Source of the DNA: Companilactobacillus baiquanensis
GTDB taxonomy: Bacteria > Bacillota > Bacilli > Lactobacillales > Lactobacillaceae
Direction: 5' to 3'
DNA length: 64,000 nucleotides
NCBI RefSeq assembly: GCF_003946605.1
Contig: NZ_RHOQ01000001.1
Coordinates: forward strand, 496,001-560,000
The stretch's first letter is position 1. Every line of letters starts with the position of its first letter. The translations under genes and the position numbers were made by a program. A model generated the notes under the pieces. It had not been told where the DNA came from. It ran no database searches and saw only the letters and a list, made by a program, of their open reading frames with translations. Of the stretch, positions 30,600 through 37,813 are shown one piece after another.

Positions 30600-30623
30600 C
30601 CACAATTCCCCACAATTAACCAC
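30600..30623 (-). promoter_or_regulatory. Probable MraZ operator (three GTGG repeats, 10-bp period)
   Basis: On the minus strand GTGG occurs three times at an exact 10-bp step, as GTGGTTAATT, GTGGGGAATT and GTGG (complement CCAC at 30600, 30610 and 30620). MraZ proteins studied in other bacteria bind three or more short G-rich direct repeats spaced one helical turn apart upstream of mraZ. The match in position and periodicity makes autoregulation likely. I could not place a convincing -35/-10 pair for mraZ. Confidence 0.65.
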
Positions 30624-30651
30624 TTGATATTGAATATTGGTATTGACAACG

Positions 30652-30700
30652 AAAAAAAACTCCCGATTCACTGATAAATCAAATTTATCAATGGTGGGAG
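30652..30700 (-). terminator. Strong hairpin terminator upstream of mraZ, with no gene behind it
   Basis: The outer arms CTCCC/GGGAG (30660-30664, 30696-30700) and the inner perfect arms TGATAAAT/ATTTATCA (30672-30679, 30683-30690) form a hairpin. On the minus strand it is followed by eight T. It stops minus-strand transcription about 90 nt before mraZ. No minus-strand gene lies between it and the thiT terminator, so it ends either a short RNA or an attenuated leader. Confidence 0.6.
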
Positions 30701-30736
30701 GTATTTTCTAATACTTATCTGTATATATGATTTAAG

Positions 30737-30780
30737 TTGCATTAAACAACTTGGTGAAGTAGTATTTCATTATATGAAAT
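30737..30780 (+). promoter_or_regulatory. Promoter and inverted repeats upstream of the DUF4044 gene
   Basis: TTGCAT (30737-30742) and TAGTAT (30760-30765) are 17 nt apart. The -35 lies inside an inverted repeat, AAGTTG-N7-CAACTT (30734-30752). A second perfect repeat, ATTTCAT-TAT-ATGAAAT (30764-30780), covers the expected start of transcription. These repeats may be operators or fold in the short leader. Confidence 0.5.
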
Positions 30781-30800
30781 CAGATTAGGTGGTGGAAGTT

Positions 30801-30920
30801 TTGAACGACGAAAAAAAGCCTAAAAGCACTTTAACTAAGATCATTCAAGTTGTTGTTTGGTTAATGATTTTAGTTACCATCGGCGGTGTTGTCCTAGGAT
30901 CCCTTATGAGTTTTATCTAA
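30801..30920 (+). CDS. DUF4044 family small membrane protein
   Basis: A 39-residue peptide: charged N-terminus (MNDEKKPKSTLTKIIQ) followed by a single transmembrane helix (VVVWLMILVTIGGVVLGSL). I recognise the lactobacillus DUF4044 family, often found next to mraZ; its function is unknown. The start is TTG at 30801 behind AGGTGGTGGAAG; an in-frame GTG at 30792 would add three residues but overlaps the Shine-Dalgarno region. It diverges from mraZ and is followed by a terminator. Confidence 0.72.
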   Translation: MNDEKKPKSTLTKIIQVVVWLMILVTIGGVVLGSLMSFI

Positions 30921-30968
30921 AAACAAAGTATGGCATAAGACATTTTAATAATTAATATTCGTGAAGCA

Positions 30969-31007
30969 AAAAGGGGATGTGGCTAAGCCACATCCTCTTT
31001 TTTTATT
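30969..31007. terminator. Bidirectional terminator between DUF4044 and thiT
   Basis: AGGGGATGTGGC (30972-30983) pairs with GCCACATCCTCT (30987-30998) across TAA, with T-runs on both strands. It serves the converging DUF4044 gene and thiT. Confidence 0.85.
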
Positions 31008-31590
31008 CTTTAACTATGATAAAACGTTTGAAAACTCGATTTAAAACTATTAACAATACGATCAGCATGATCATGTTGGCGATAAAACTACCACCATTGA
31101 TTACTAAAGAATAGATCCAAGGGTTCATGGTCTTTGGTGCATATGCTCCCCAGTAAATACCACCGGCCAAAAAGTGAAGAAAATACTTGACCAAAAATCC
31201 AAGCGATGAATAAATTATTATCAATCCTAACGGATTTTTACCGTCCTGAATTTTGTTTTTAACTTGAACACTACCAAGTCCTACTAAACCGACAGCCGCA
31301 AATGCCAATGGGAATTCAACGATTCCTTGCAGAGGATTTAAGAAACTACCACTACTAAATCCCTTTAAAATTAAATCCAAAATACCCCAAACTAAGCCAG
31401 CGGTAAGACCAGGTTTAACACCTCTTCTTAAAGCATAAATTGCCATTGGAATAAGTCCATATTCAACTTGAATAGAAGAAACCCCTAAATCATGAGGTAC
31501 AAATGACAATGCTTGAGCAGCAGCAACAATAATTGCTCCTTCGGTCAAAACAACTAACCCATTATTTCTAGTTGCAATATTTTTTTGCAT
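31003..31590 (-). CDS. thiT: ECF thiamine transporter substrate-binding subunit ThiT
   Basis: S component that binds thiamine with high affinity and docks on a shared ECF module encoded elsewhere. The 195-residue protein has six hydrophobic helices. Family residues for thiamine stacking are in the EFPLAFAAVGLVGLG and GGIYWGAYAPKTMNPWIYSL segments. It is controlled by the TPP riboswitch just upstream, which independently supports the substrate. The AAGGGAG that serves as Shine-Dalgarno lies in the 3' arm of the leader terminator hairpin. Confidence 0.94.
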   Translation of the reverse strand: MQKNIATRNNGLVVLTEGAIIVAAAQALSFVPHDLGVSSIQVEYGLIPMAIYALRRGVKPGLTAGLVWGILDLILKGFSSGSFLNPLQGIVEFPLAFAAVGLVGLGSVQVKNKIQDGKNPLGLIIIYSSLGFLVKYFLHFLAGGIYWGAYAPKTMNPWIYSLVINGGSFIANMIMLIVLLIVLNRVFKRFIIVKE

Positions 31591-31592
31591 AT

Positions 31593-31631
31593 AAAAAGAC
31601 TCCCTTATAATTTGCCATCACAAGAGAGTCC
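31593..31631 (-). terminator. TPP-controlled terminator/SD-sequestering hairpin of thiT
   Basis: On the minus strand GACTCTCTT pairs with AAGGGAGTC (31622-31630 with 31598-31606), followed by TTTTT just before the thiT ATG. The 3' arm contains AAGGGAG, the likely ribosome binding site. The hairpin could therefore act on both transcription and translation. Confidence 0.7.
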
Positions 31632-31650
31632 AACTGTATACAGTGTCCCT

Positions 31651-31740
31651 AAACACAATCCCTACGCATGTATTAACATAACAGGTTTAAAGGGTCTGAA
31701 TTTCAATTCACTCTCAGCCAAAGTGGCTCCCCTTGTGTTG
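31651..31740 (-). promoter_or_regulatory. TPP (THI-box) riboswitch aptamer
   Basis: The minus strand contains the conserved THI-box elements in order: GGGGAGCC, GGCTGAGAGTG, GACCCTTTAAACCTG, TTAATACATGCGTAGGGA. They are closed by P1 arms AACACAA/TTGTGTT. TPP binding should favour the downstream hairpin and switch thiT off. Sequence match is close to consensus. Confidence 0.95.
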
Positions 31741-31758
31741 ACTATTTAATATAAACAC

Positions 31759-31787
31759 ACTATATCACATTTAATTATTTCTTCCAA
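31759..31787 (-). promoter_or_regulatory. thiT promoter
   Basis: On the minus strand TTGGAA (31782-31787) and TATAGT (31759-31764) are 17 nt apart, with TGA just before the -10. It overlaps the minD stop codon, so thiT can be transcribed on its own as well as by readthrough. Confidence 0.58.
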
Positions 31788-32571
31788 AAATACGACCCAA
31801 AAATCCAGTTTTTTTTGATTGGCTCAAAATATCAAGCGGGATATTTTCACCAAGCATTCGATGAGCAATATTTTTATAGCTATGGCCAGCATCACTCTTA
31901 TCATCAAGCACAACCATATGTCCAGAGTTTGATGCGGCTATCACTTCATCTTCATCAATAACGATTCCCAGTAAAGGAATACCCAAATGATTAACGATAT
32001 CATCAATTTTCATTGATGTTCCATTATTGATCATATTTTTTCTAACACGATTTATGATCAAATGCGGTGTAATTGGCATATTCATATTTTCCAAAATTCC
32101 AACAACTCTATCGGCATCACTGACAGATGCAATTTCTGGATTAGTCACTACTAAAGCACCATCGGCGACAGTGACAGCATTTTGAAATCCATACTCGATG
32201 CCAGCTGGACAATCGATCATGACAAAATCAAAGCGCTGTTTCAAATATCCAATAATACTTTCTAAAGATGTTTGATCCAAAGCATACTTGTCAGTAAATT
32301 GAGAAGCTGCCAATAAATATAGATTATCATCAAACTTAGGATCACGGACTAATGCTTGTGACAAAACTACTCGACCTTGCGCCACATCAACAATATCGTA
32401 AACCACTCGATTAGTTAGTCCTAAAACGGAATCCAAATTACGTAATCCAATATCAAGATCAACCATACAAACCTTTTTCCCAAGACTTGCTAAAACCGTA
32501 CTAATGTTGGCAGTTGTAGTAGTTTTACCTACTCCACCTTTACCGGAAGTTATAACAATCGAAATCCCCAT
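31771..32571 (-). CDS. minD: Septum site-determining ATPase MinD
   Basis: Membrane-cycling ATPase that carries MinC and prevents polar septa. The 266-residue protein has the deviant Walker A GKGGVGKTTTTANI (about 10-23), MVDLDIGLRNLD, DCPAGIEYGFQNAV and a C-terminal membrane-targeting helix (KKTGFLGRIFGR). It follows minC by 2 nt, with its Shine-Dalgarno inside the minC end. No MinE is present; DivIVA in the dcw cluster supplies topology instead. Confidence 0.95.
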   Translation of the reverse strand: MGISIVITSGKGGVGKTTTTANISTVLASLGKKVCMVDLDIGLRNLDSVLGLTNRVVYDIVDVAQGRVVLSQALVRDPKFDDNLYLLAASQFTDKYALDQTSLESIIGYLKQRFDFVMIDCPAGIEYGFQNAVTVADGALVVTNPEIASVSDADRVVGILENMNMPITPHLIINRVRKNMINNGTSMKIDDIVNHLGIPLLGIVIDEDEVIAASNSGHMVVLDDKSDAGHSYKNIAHRMLGENIPLDILSQSKKTGFLGRIFGRNN

Positions 32572-32573
32572 TA

Positions 32574-33236
32574 TTATACCGTCCTTTTTCTAGAATCATT
32601 TATAATCTCACGATAATTCTGCATATCTTCAACATTTATCGTATGAAGATCATCTAGATAAGCAAAACTATTATTTTTAAACTTCTCTGAATTATCCTCA
32701 GTAACAATTTCAATTACATCGGCAATTCTAAATTGTGCGGCTCCAGATAAATTTCCACAGATCGCTGCTCCAGTGTTATCAGGATATCCAGCCTGAACAA
32801 TTCCGTGAACATCACCAATAATAAAAATTGAGCCGGTAGCACTAATATGTGCTCCATCATGTAAAGTTCCTAAAAATAACAGATCACCATCATATTCAAG
32901 CTTTTGTCCACTCCGAACAATTCCTGCTTCAACATTTATTTGACTCGCTTTGATCAATTTCTCAATAACAGATTTATCCTCAACATCAGAATCAATACTT
33001 TTTATCTCAATTTGAGGATATTCTGAAAATGACGTCTTAAGTTTCTTAATTTGATCATCGGTTAATAATCGATTACCAGTTTTAATAGTAAATTGAATAA
33101 CTTCTTCTTCAGAAGATCCAACATTTTGATTAGCAATAAGCTTTTTTAATTCTTTTAATGAATTGCTAAAATCGCCCTGATCATTAATGGTCATGACATA
33201 ACCGTCTTTACTTCCTTTAAGAGTAACGTTACTCAT
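32574..33236 (-). CDS. minC: Septum site-determining protein MinC
   Basis: FtsZ polymerisation inhibitor, 220 residues. The N-terminal domain (about 1-95) is divergent as usual. The C-terminal beta-helix (about 110-205) is recognisable by VRSGQKLEYDGDLLFLGTLH and DVHGIVQAGYPDNTGAAICG, and mediates dimerisation and MinD binding. The start overlaps the mreD stop by 4 nt (ATGA), placing minCD in the mreBCD operon. Confidence 0.92.
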   Translation of the reverse strand: MSNVTLKGSKDGYVMTINDQGDFSNSLKELKKLIANQNVGSSEEEVIQFTIKTGNRLLTDDQIKKLKTSFSEYPQIEIKSIDSDVEDKSVIEKLIKASQINVEAGIVRSGQKLEYDGDLLFLGTLHDGAHISATGSIFIIGDVHGIVQAGYPDNTGAAICGNLSGAAQFRIADVIEIVTEDNSEKFKNNSFAYLDDLHTINVEDMQNYREIINDSRKRTV

Positions 33237-33775
33237 TTACTATCCCTCCTGTATTTAACAAGCCAGTCACTAAGATTGGCTAGCGGAATATAAAGTATAA
33301 AAAATACAATAATATTCCATAGTAAAGTGGGTCCTAAAGTAAAGGTTATAAAGTCCATAATATTTACACTAGTTTGTTGTAAGAGTCGTTCCAAAACATA
33401 AATTCCAGATTGAATAAATGTTAAAGCTAAAAAGTAAATTGAGATTTCATATCCCATGTTTGCTTTAACAAATAAAAACTTAAAATGATCTACTCCGACC
33501 ATTGCTAAAGGTAATAAGACTGTATATAATCCTATCAATCCAAAATAATAAGAATCATAAATCAACCCAAACACAACTCCATAAAGAATTAGTTGTCTAC
33601 GAGTGCTAATTCTCATAGAGAGCATGACTAAGACCATCAGCATAAGCTGAGGAACAATCATAATTTCCCCAGTATTCATATTATTTAAGAAAGCCCATTT
33701 CATTAGACCATCTAAATAAAATGCGACTAAGACCAAAATAACTTGGCCCGTAATTTTACGTGTTTTGACGTTCAT
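33233..33775 (-). CDS. mreD: Rod-shape protein MreD
   Basis: Polytopic membrane protein of the elongasome, 180 residues with about five hydrophobic helices (for example IMIVPQLMLMVLVMLSM and LYGVVFGLIYDSYYFGLIGL). The charged residues around YDSYYFG are typical of the family. The ATG overlaps the mreC stop by 1 nt. MreD is weakly conserved; its position between mreC and minC makes the call safe. Confidence 0.9.
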   Translation of the reverse strand: MNVKTRKITGQVILVLVAFYLDGLMKWAFLNNMNTGEIMIVPQLMLMVLVMLSMRISTRRQLILYGVVFGLIYDSYYFGLIGLYTVLLPLAMVGVDHFKFLFVKANMGYEISIYFLALTFIQSGIYVLERLLQQTSVNIMDFITFTLGPTLLWNIIVFFILYIPLANLSDWLVKYRRDSK

Positions 33776-34635
33776 TACTTTTCACCACTTACTGATGTCT
33801 TGATAACAGTTACAACAGTGAAGTTTCTCATTTCAGCTGCGGGAACTATGTAGACAGAATTAGTCATTCCGTAGTTATCTTTTTTAATTGCACTAACTTT
33901 ACCAATATATAGACCTCTAGGTGTCACCCCACCTAGACCTGATGTAATAACTTTTTGACCTTTTTTAATATCTTTAGTTGAAGTAACATTTTCCATTACC
34001 AAATCACCAGATTCGCTGTCATACTTGCTTACAACACCAGTAATATTCTTGTTTTCACTTTGAATTTCAGCTGCAAATTTATCATTTAATTCATTATTAG
34101 TTGAAATTAATTCGACTTTAGAACTGATCTTATTAACTTCAACAATACGACCTATCAATCCTTTACCAGACATAACCGGCATGTTCTTTTTAAGACCACT
34201 TGTTTGTCCACGATTGATTGTTAAATAATTTTGCCAGCTGCTAGGAGATCTTGACAATACAGATGCATTGATTGAACTGTAATCAGTCAAAGTAGCATTT
34301 AATTTCAATTCTTCTTTTAACTTCTTGTTTTCTTCTTGGACAACTTTTAATTTAGCTTGGTTTTGTGCTAATTCGCCAATTTTAGCTTTCAATCGACGGT
34401 TTTCAGTATATGTATTATATAAATCTGAAAATTCTGAAGTTGCGTTTTTGACAGCATTAGTTGGGTAGGCAAATATACCTCCGACAATACTAACAGTGTC
34501 ATTACCTACCTGCTGTATAACAGGAGGAGTATTTTTTTTATCCTTAATATTGACTGATATGGCCAACAATCCGAAGGTCACGATAATGATCAACATTAGA
34601 ATAATTAACTTTTTATTTGAAAAAAACTTTTGCAT
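33775..34635 (-). CDS. mreC: Rod-shape protein MreC
   Basis: Bitopic protein (286 residues): a short cytoplasmic tail, a transmembrane helix (about 10-26) and an external coiled coil (about 65-110, rich in K and E). A beta-rich domain follows with SVLSRSPSSWQNYLTINRGQ and MSGKGLIGRIVEV. It links cytoplasmic MreB to the class B PBP/RodA synthase. GGAGGAAGC precedes the ATG. A short GC hairpin with T-run lies between mreB and this gene. Confidence 0.93.
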   Translation of the reverse strand: MQKFFSNKKLIILMLIIIVTFGLLAISVNIKDKKNTPPVIQQVGNDTVSIVGGIFAYPTNAVKNATSEFSDLYNTYTENRRLKAKIGELAQNQAKLKVVQEENKKLKEELKLNATLTDYSSINASVLSRSPSSWQNYLTINRGQTSGLKKNMPVMSGKGLIGRIVEVNKISSKVELISTNNELNDKFAAEIQSENKNITGVVSKYDSESGDLVMENVTSTKDIKKGQKVITSGLGGVTPRGLYIGKVSAIKKDNYGMTNSVYIVPAAEMRNFTVVTVIKTSVSGEK

Positions 34636-34658
34636 TGCTTCCTCCTAATTGAACAAAT

Positions 34659-34682
34659 AAAAAAAACGGGATTAACCCGCTT
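34659..34682 (-). terminator. Weak hairpin between mreB and mreC
   Basis: On the minus strand GCGGGTTAATCCCGT followed by eight T forms a 5-6 bp hairpin directly after the mreB stop. The stem is short, so it likely attenuates rather than ends transcription, reducing mreCD-minCD relative to mreB. Confidence 0.5.
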
Positions 34683-35682
34683 ATTTTTGTCGACGCATTA
34701 CATCGATATTTTTAAGAGACTCTCCAGTACCGATGGCTACACAATCTAGTGGGTCTTGAGCAATGAATACGGGTACTCCAGTTGCTTCAGAAATGACTTC
34801 TGGTAAATGATGTAAAAGGGCACCACCACCAGTAAGTACGATACCATGATCAATTACATCTGCAGCAATTTCAGGAGAAGTTTCTTCAAGTGTTTCTTTA
34901 ATAGTTTCAATAATTTCTTGAACGTCTTCATGGATAGCTGTAGCTATGTCTTCACCAGTTAATTGAATTGTTTTTGGAAGACCTGTAACTAAATCTCGAC
35001 CGCGAATTTGCATCGATTCAATTTCTTTAGCTTTTTCGATTGAAGCTGAACCAATTTGAATCTTAACATCTTCAGCAGTTCTTTCACCAATTTGTAAGTT
35101 AAAGTTAGTTTTAATAAATGATGAAATTGATTCATCAAATTTGTCACCAGCAACTCGAATTGAACGTGATGAAACGATACCACCTAAGGAAATAGTAGCA
35201 ACATCTGTTGTACCACCACCGATATCAACAACCATATTACCAGTTGGATCCATAACAGGTAGTCCTGCACCGATCGCAGCAGCAAAAGGTTCTTCAATTA
35301 CATATGCTTCACGTGCTCCAGCATGTTGAGTTGCCTCAATAACTGCACGTTTTTCAACTTCAGTAACACCACTAGGTACACAAACCATAACTGATGGTTT
35401 AGAGTTACCAGCTGTTTTTTCAATGAAATATTTCATCATAGCTGCAGTTGTATCATAATCAGCAATAACTCCATCTCGCATAGGACGAATTGCTGAAATA
35501 CTTCCGGGTGTACGACCAATCATTTCACGGGCATCGGAACCAACGGCAACGATTTCTCCAGTGTTGTTATTCTTTGCTACAACTGATGGTTCATTAAGGG
35601 CAATACCCTTACCTTCTACATAGACAAGAGTATTAGCAGTACCTAAGTCTATACCAAGTTTTTTTGATCCAATACCAAACAA
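34681..35682 (-). CDS. mreB: Rod-shape-determining actin homologue MreB
   Basis: Actin-like filament protein that guides lateral wall synthesis. The 333-residue protein has the phosphate-1 motif [13 protein letters not shown], phosphate-2 [10 protein letters not shown] and adenosine motif [14 protein letters not shown]. The start is TTG at 35682 after GGAGAG, giving the usual [15 protein letters not shown]-terminus. It leads the mreBCD-minCD operon. A paralogue (Mbl-like) lies at 51912-52901. Confidence 0.95.
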   Translation of the reverse strand: MFGIGSKKLGIDLGTANTLVYVEGKGIALNEPSVVAKNNNTGEIVAVGSDAREMIGRTPGSISAIRPMRDGVIADYDTTAAMMKYFIEKTAGNSKPSVMVCVPSGVTEVEKRAVIEATQHAGAREAYVIEEPFAAAIGAGLPVMDPTGNMVVDIGGGTTDVATISLGGIVSSRSIRVAGDKFDESISSFIKTNFNLQIGERTAEDVKIQIGSASIEKAKEIESMQIRGRDLVTGLPKTIQLTGEDIATAIHEDVQEIIETIKETLEETSPEIAADVIDHGIVLTGGGALLHHLPEVISEATGVPVFIAQDPLDCVAIGTGESLKNIDVMRRQK

Positions 35683-35776
35683 TTTATATTCTCTCCTTTA
35701 AAGTACACACCACATTTTACGCTAAACAAAATTATATCATACAAAAGGTCAATTTAAACTAGCACAGTTACTTAAA

Positions 35777-36412
35777 CTAAATTAAATTAGATGTCCTCAT
35801 ACTCAAATATGAATTTCTAGTTATTATTAAATGATCAACTAGACCAATTCCGATTAATTGACAACATTTATTCAACCTTAATGAAAAATCCTGATCATTT
35901 TTTGACGGCTGTAAGCTTCCTCCCGGATGATTATGGGCAATAATTATTCGGTGCGCCGAAACTCTTAAAGCTTCACGTATAATATCTCGAGGATGAACCG
36001 TGGCCGTATCAATAGTACCAATAAAAATGATTCTTTCCATAATAATATGATTACTACTATCTAGATATACCGCAATTAACTTTTCTTGTGGTGAGCTCCC
36101 AATTTTTTTTATTAAATGTTCTCCCAATATCGATAATTTCATTATCTTATCAGGTAACTTATCAGCTTTTAATTTACGATCTCCTAATTCTAAAGCAGCC
36201 AGAATTTTGCAAGCTTGCGCCACGCCAATTCCCTTTTGGTTCATTAACTGTTTTAAATTTAATTGAAGGTTTTCCGATTGCAACAAAATACCTCTGGATA
36301 TCTCCAGAATATTTTGCCCTTTAATACCATTTCCTAAAATTACAGCGATTAGTTCTTCTGTTTTTAAAGATGTTATTCCGTGATTTAAAATTTTTTCTCT
36401 TAATTTTATCAT
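35777..36412 (-). CDS. radC: RadC/JAB-domain protein
   Basis: A 211-residue member of the RadC family. An N-terminal helix-hairpin-helix-like region (LMNQKGIGVAQACKILAALELG) is followed by a JAB/MPN metalloprotease-like domain with the zinc signature AHNHPGGSLQPSKND. Despite the name, a DNA-repair role is not firmly established. It sits between folC and mreB, a usual position in Firmicutes. AGGATAC precedes the ATG. Confidence 0.9.
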   Translation of the reverse strand: MIKLREKILNHGITSLKTEELIAVILGNGIKGQNILEISRGILLQSENLQLNLKQLMNQKGIGVAQACKILAALELGDRKLKADKLPDKIMKLSILGEHLIKKIGSSPQEKLIAVYLDSSNHIIMERIIFIGTIDTATVHPRDIIREALRVSAHRIIIAHNHPGGSLQPSKNDQDFSLRLNKCCQLIGIGLVDHLIITRNSYLSMRTSNLI

Positions 36413-36423
36413 TGTATCCTAAA

Positions 36424-37683
36424 TTACGAGAACTTTTTTTCTAAATCAGAAATTAGATAAAATGAACCTGTTACTAGTAAAACTTGCTGATCCGTTAAAT
36501 TATCTTGAAGACTCTTTATTTTACTTCGATAATCTTTTACAAAATCAACATTATTATACACTGAAATATCATAATCAGCTTCATCAGCGGAACGTTGCAT
36601 ATCTAATGTTGTGACATAGACTTTACTAACGTGTTTTGCTAAGTAATTCAAAATATCTTTGCGATCTTTGTCCTTCATTCCAGCGTACACTACAATTATA
36701 TCTTTATTTTGCCAATTTGATATTAAAGAATTTATTAAATTATAGATTGCTGCAAAATTGTGTGAACCATCCAAAATTATCGTCGGTTCTTTTTGAACGA
36801 TTTGCATTCGTCCCGGAATTAAATGTGATTCAATTCCTTCTTTGATCAATTCTAAATCAATCTTTTCATGATTAATAGCTTGATAGACTAAAAATGCCTT
36901 AATTGCGATCGACATATTCATTGCGGTTGTCTTTTCAAAACCAGCACATTTGATTTTTTCAATTTTGATATTATTATCAACATAATCAAATTCACTTGTA
37001 TGACCGGAAAGAAAGTTTTCAACTTTAAAATCATGACCAAACTCAAATAACTGACTATCTAAGTCTTTAGATTTATTTAAGACGATATTGCGAATATCAT
37101 TTTGAAGATAACCAGTAACTATTGGTTTGTGGTTCTTAATTATACCTGACTTTTCAATGGCAATATCTTGAATCGTCGGACCAATTATTTTTTCATGATC
37201 CAAATCGATCGAAGTTATAATTGAGACTTCTGGAACAATAACATTAGTTTTATCATGAGCTGCGCCAATGCCAACCTCAATAATAGCAACATCGACTTTT
37301 TTTTGAAAGTACATAAACCCTAAAATTACAACAAACTCAAATTCAGTCAGATCTATTTTATCTGTAATCTCTCTAACTTCAGAAACTAATGACACTAATT
37401 CATCATCTGAAATCATTTCGTGATTGATCTGAATCCTCTCGTTAAACTTAGTTATAAAAGGAGAAGTAAACATCCCCACTCTTTTGCCAGTCGCTTCTAA
37501 TAGGTTTGCTAAATAATTACAAGTGCTGCCTTTGCCATTTGTACCAGTTACATGAATAGTTTGATAACTATTTTGAGGATTACCTAATTGATTCAAAGCA
37601 TTTTTAATATTCTCTAAACTGTTGGTTCTATGAAACTTAGAAAACGAATGTATATAATTGATAGTTTCTTGATAATTTAACAC
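36424..37683 (-). CDS. folC: Folylpolyglutamate synthase/dihydrofolate synthase
   Basis: Mur-ligase-family ATP enzyme that adds glutamate to folates (and possibly to dihydropteroate). The 419-residue protein has the P-loop HVTGTNGKGSTCNYL (about 44-58), IIEVGIGAAHDKTNVI and the C-terminal ILDGSHNFAAIYNL. The start is GTG at 37683 after AGGGGGA. It lies between the valS terminator and radC, with a gap of only 11 nt to radC. Confidence 0.94.
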   Translation of the reverse strand: MLNYQETINYIHSFSKFHRTNSLENIKNALNQLGNPQNSYQTIHVTGTNGKGSTCNYLANLLEATGKRVGMFTSPFITKFNERIQINHEMISDDELVSLVSEVREITDKIDLTEFEFVVILGFMYFQKKVDVAIIEVGIGAAHDKTNVIVPEVSIITSIDLDHEKIIGPTIQDIAIEKSGIIKNHKPIVTGYLQNDIRNIVLNKSKDLDSQLFEFGHDFKVENFLSGHTSEFDYVDNNIKIEKIKCAGFEKTTAMNMSIAIKAFLVYQAINHEKIDLELIKEGIESHLIPGRMQIVQKEPTIILDGSHNFAAIYNLINSLISNWQNKDIIVVYAGMKDKDRKDILNYLAKHVSKVYVTTLDMQRSADEADYDISVYNNVDFVKDYRSKIKSLQDNLTDQQVLLVTGSFYLISDLEKKFS

Positions 37684-37708
37684 GAAGTAAATCCCCCTAA
37701 TAATAGTA

Positions 37709-37748
37709 AAAAGCCGTTATTTGTATAAAAACAAACAACGACTTTTTT
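37709..37748 (-). terminator. Terminator after valS
   Basis: On the minus strand AAAGTCGTTGTTTG pairs with CAAATAACGGCTTT (two wobble pairs), followed by a short T-run. It lies between valS and folC and ends the valS unit. Confidence 0.75.
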
Positions 37749-37813
37749 GTAGTCAAATGGAAATAGACCACAAACTAACTATTCGTTAATTTGTCACATT
37801 CCCCATTATAAGA

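Noticed and set aside
30423-30674. 83-codon plus-strand frame opposite mraZ reaching into the intergenic region
   Set aside because: Mostly antisense to mraZ, no ribosome binding site, and it ends within the terminator hairpin.
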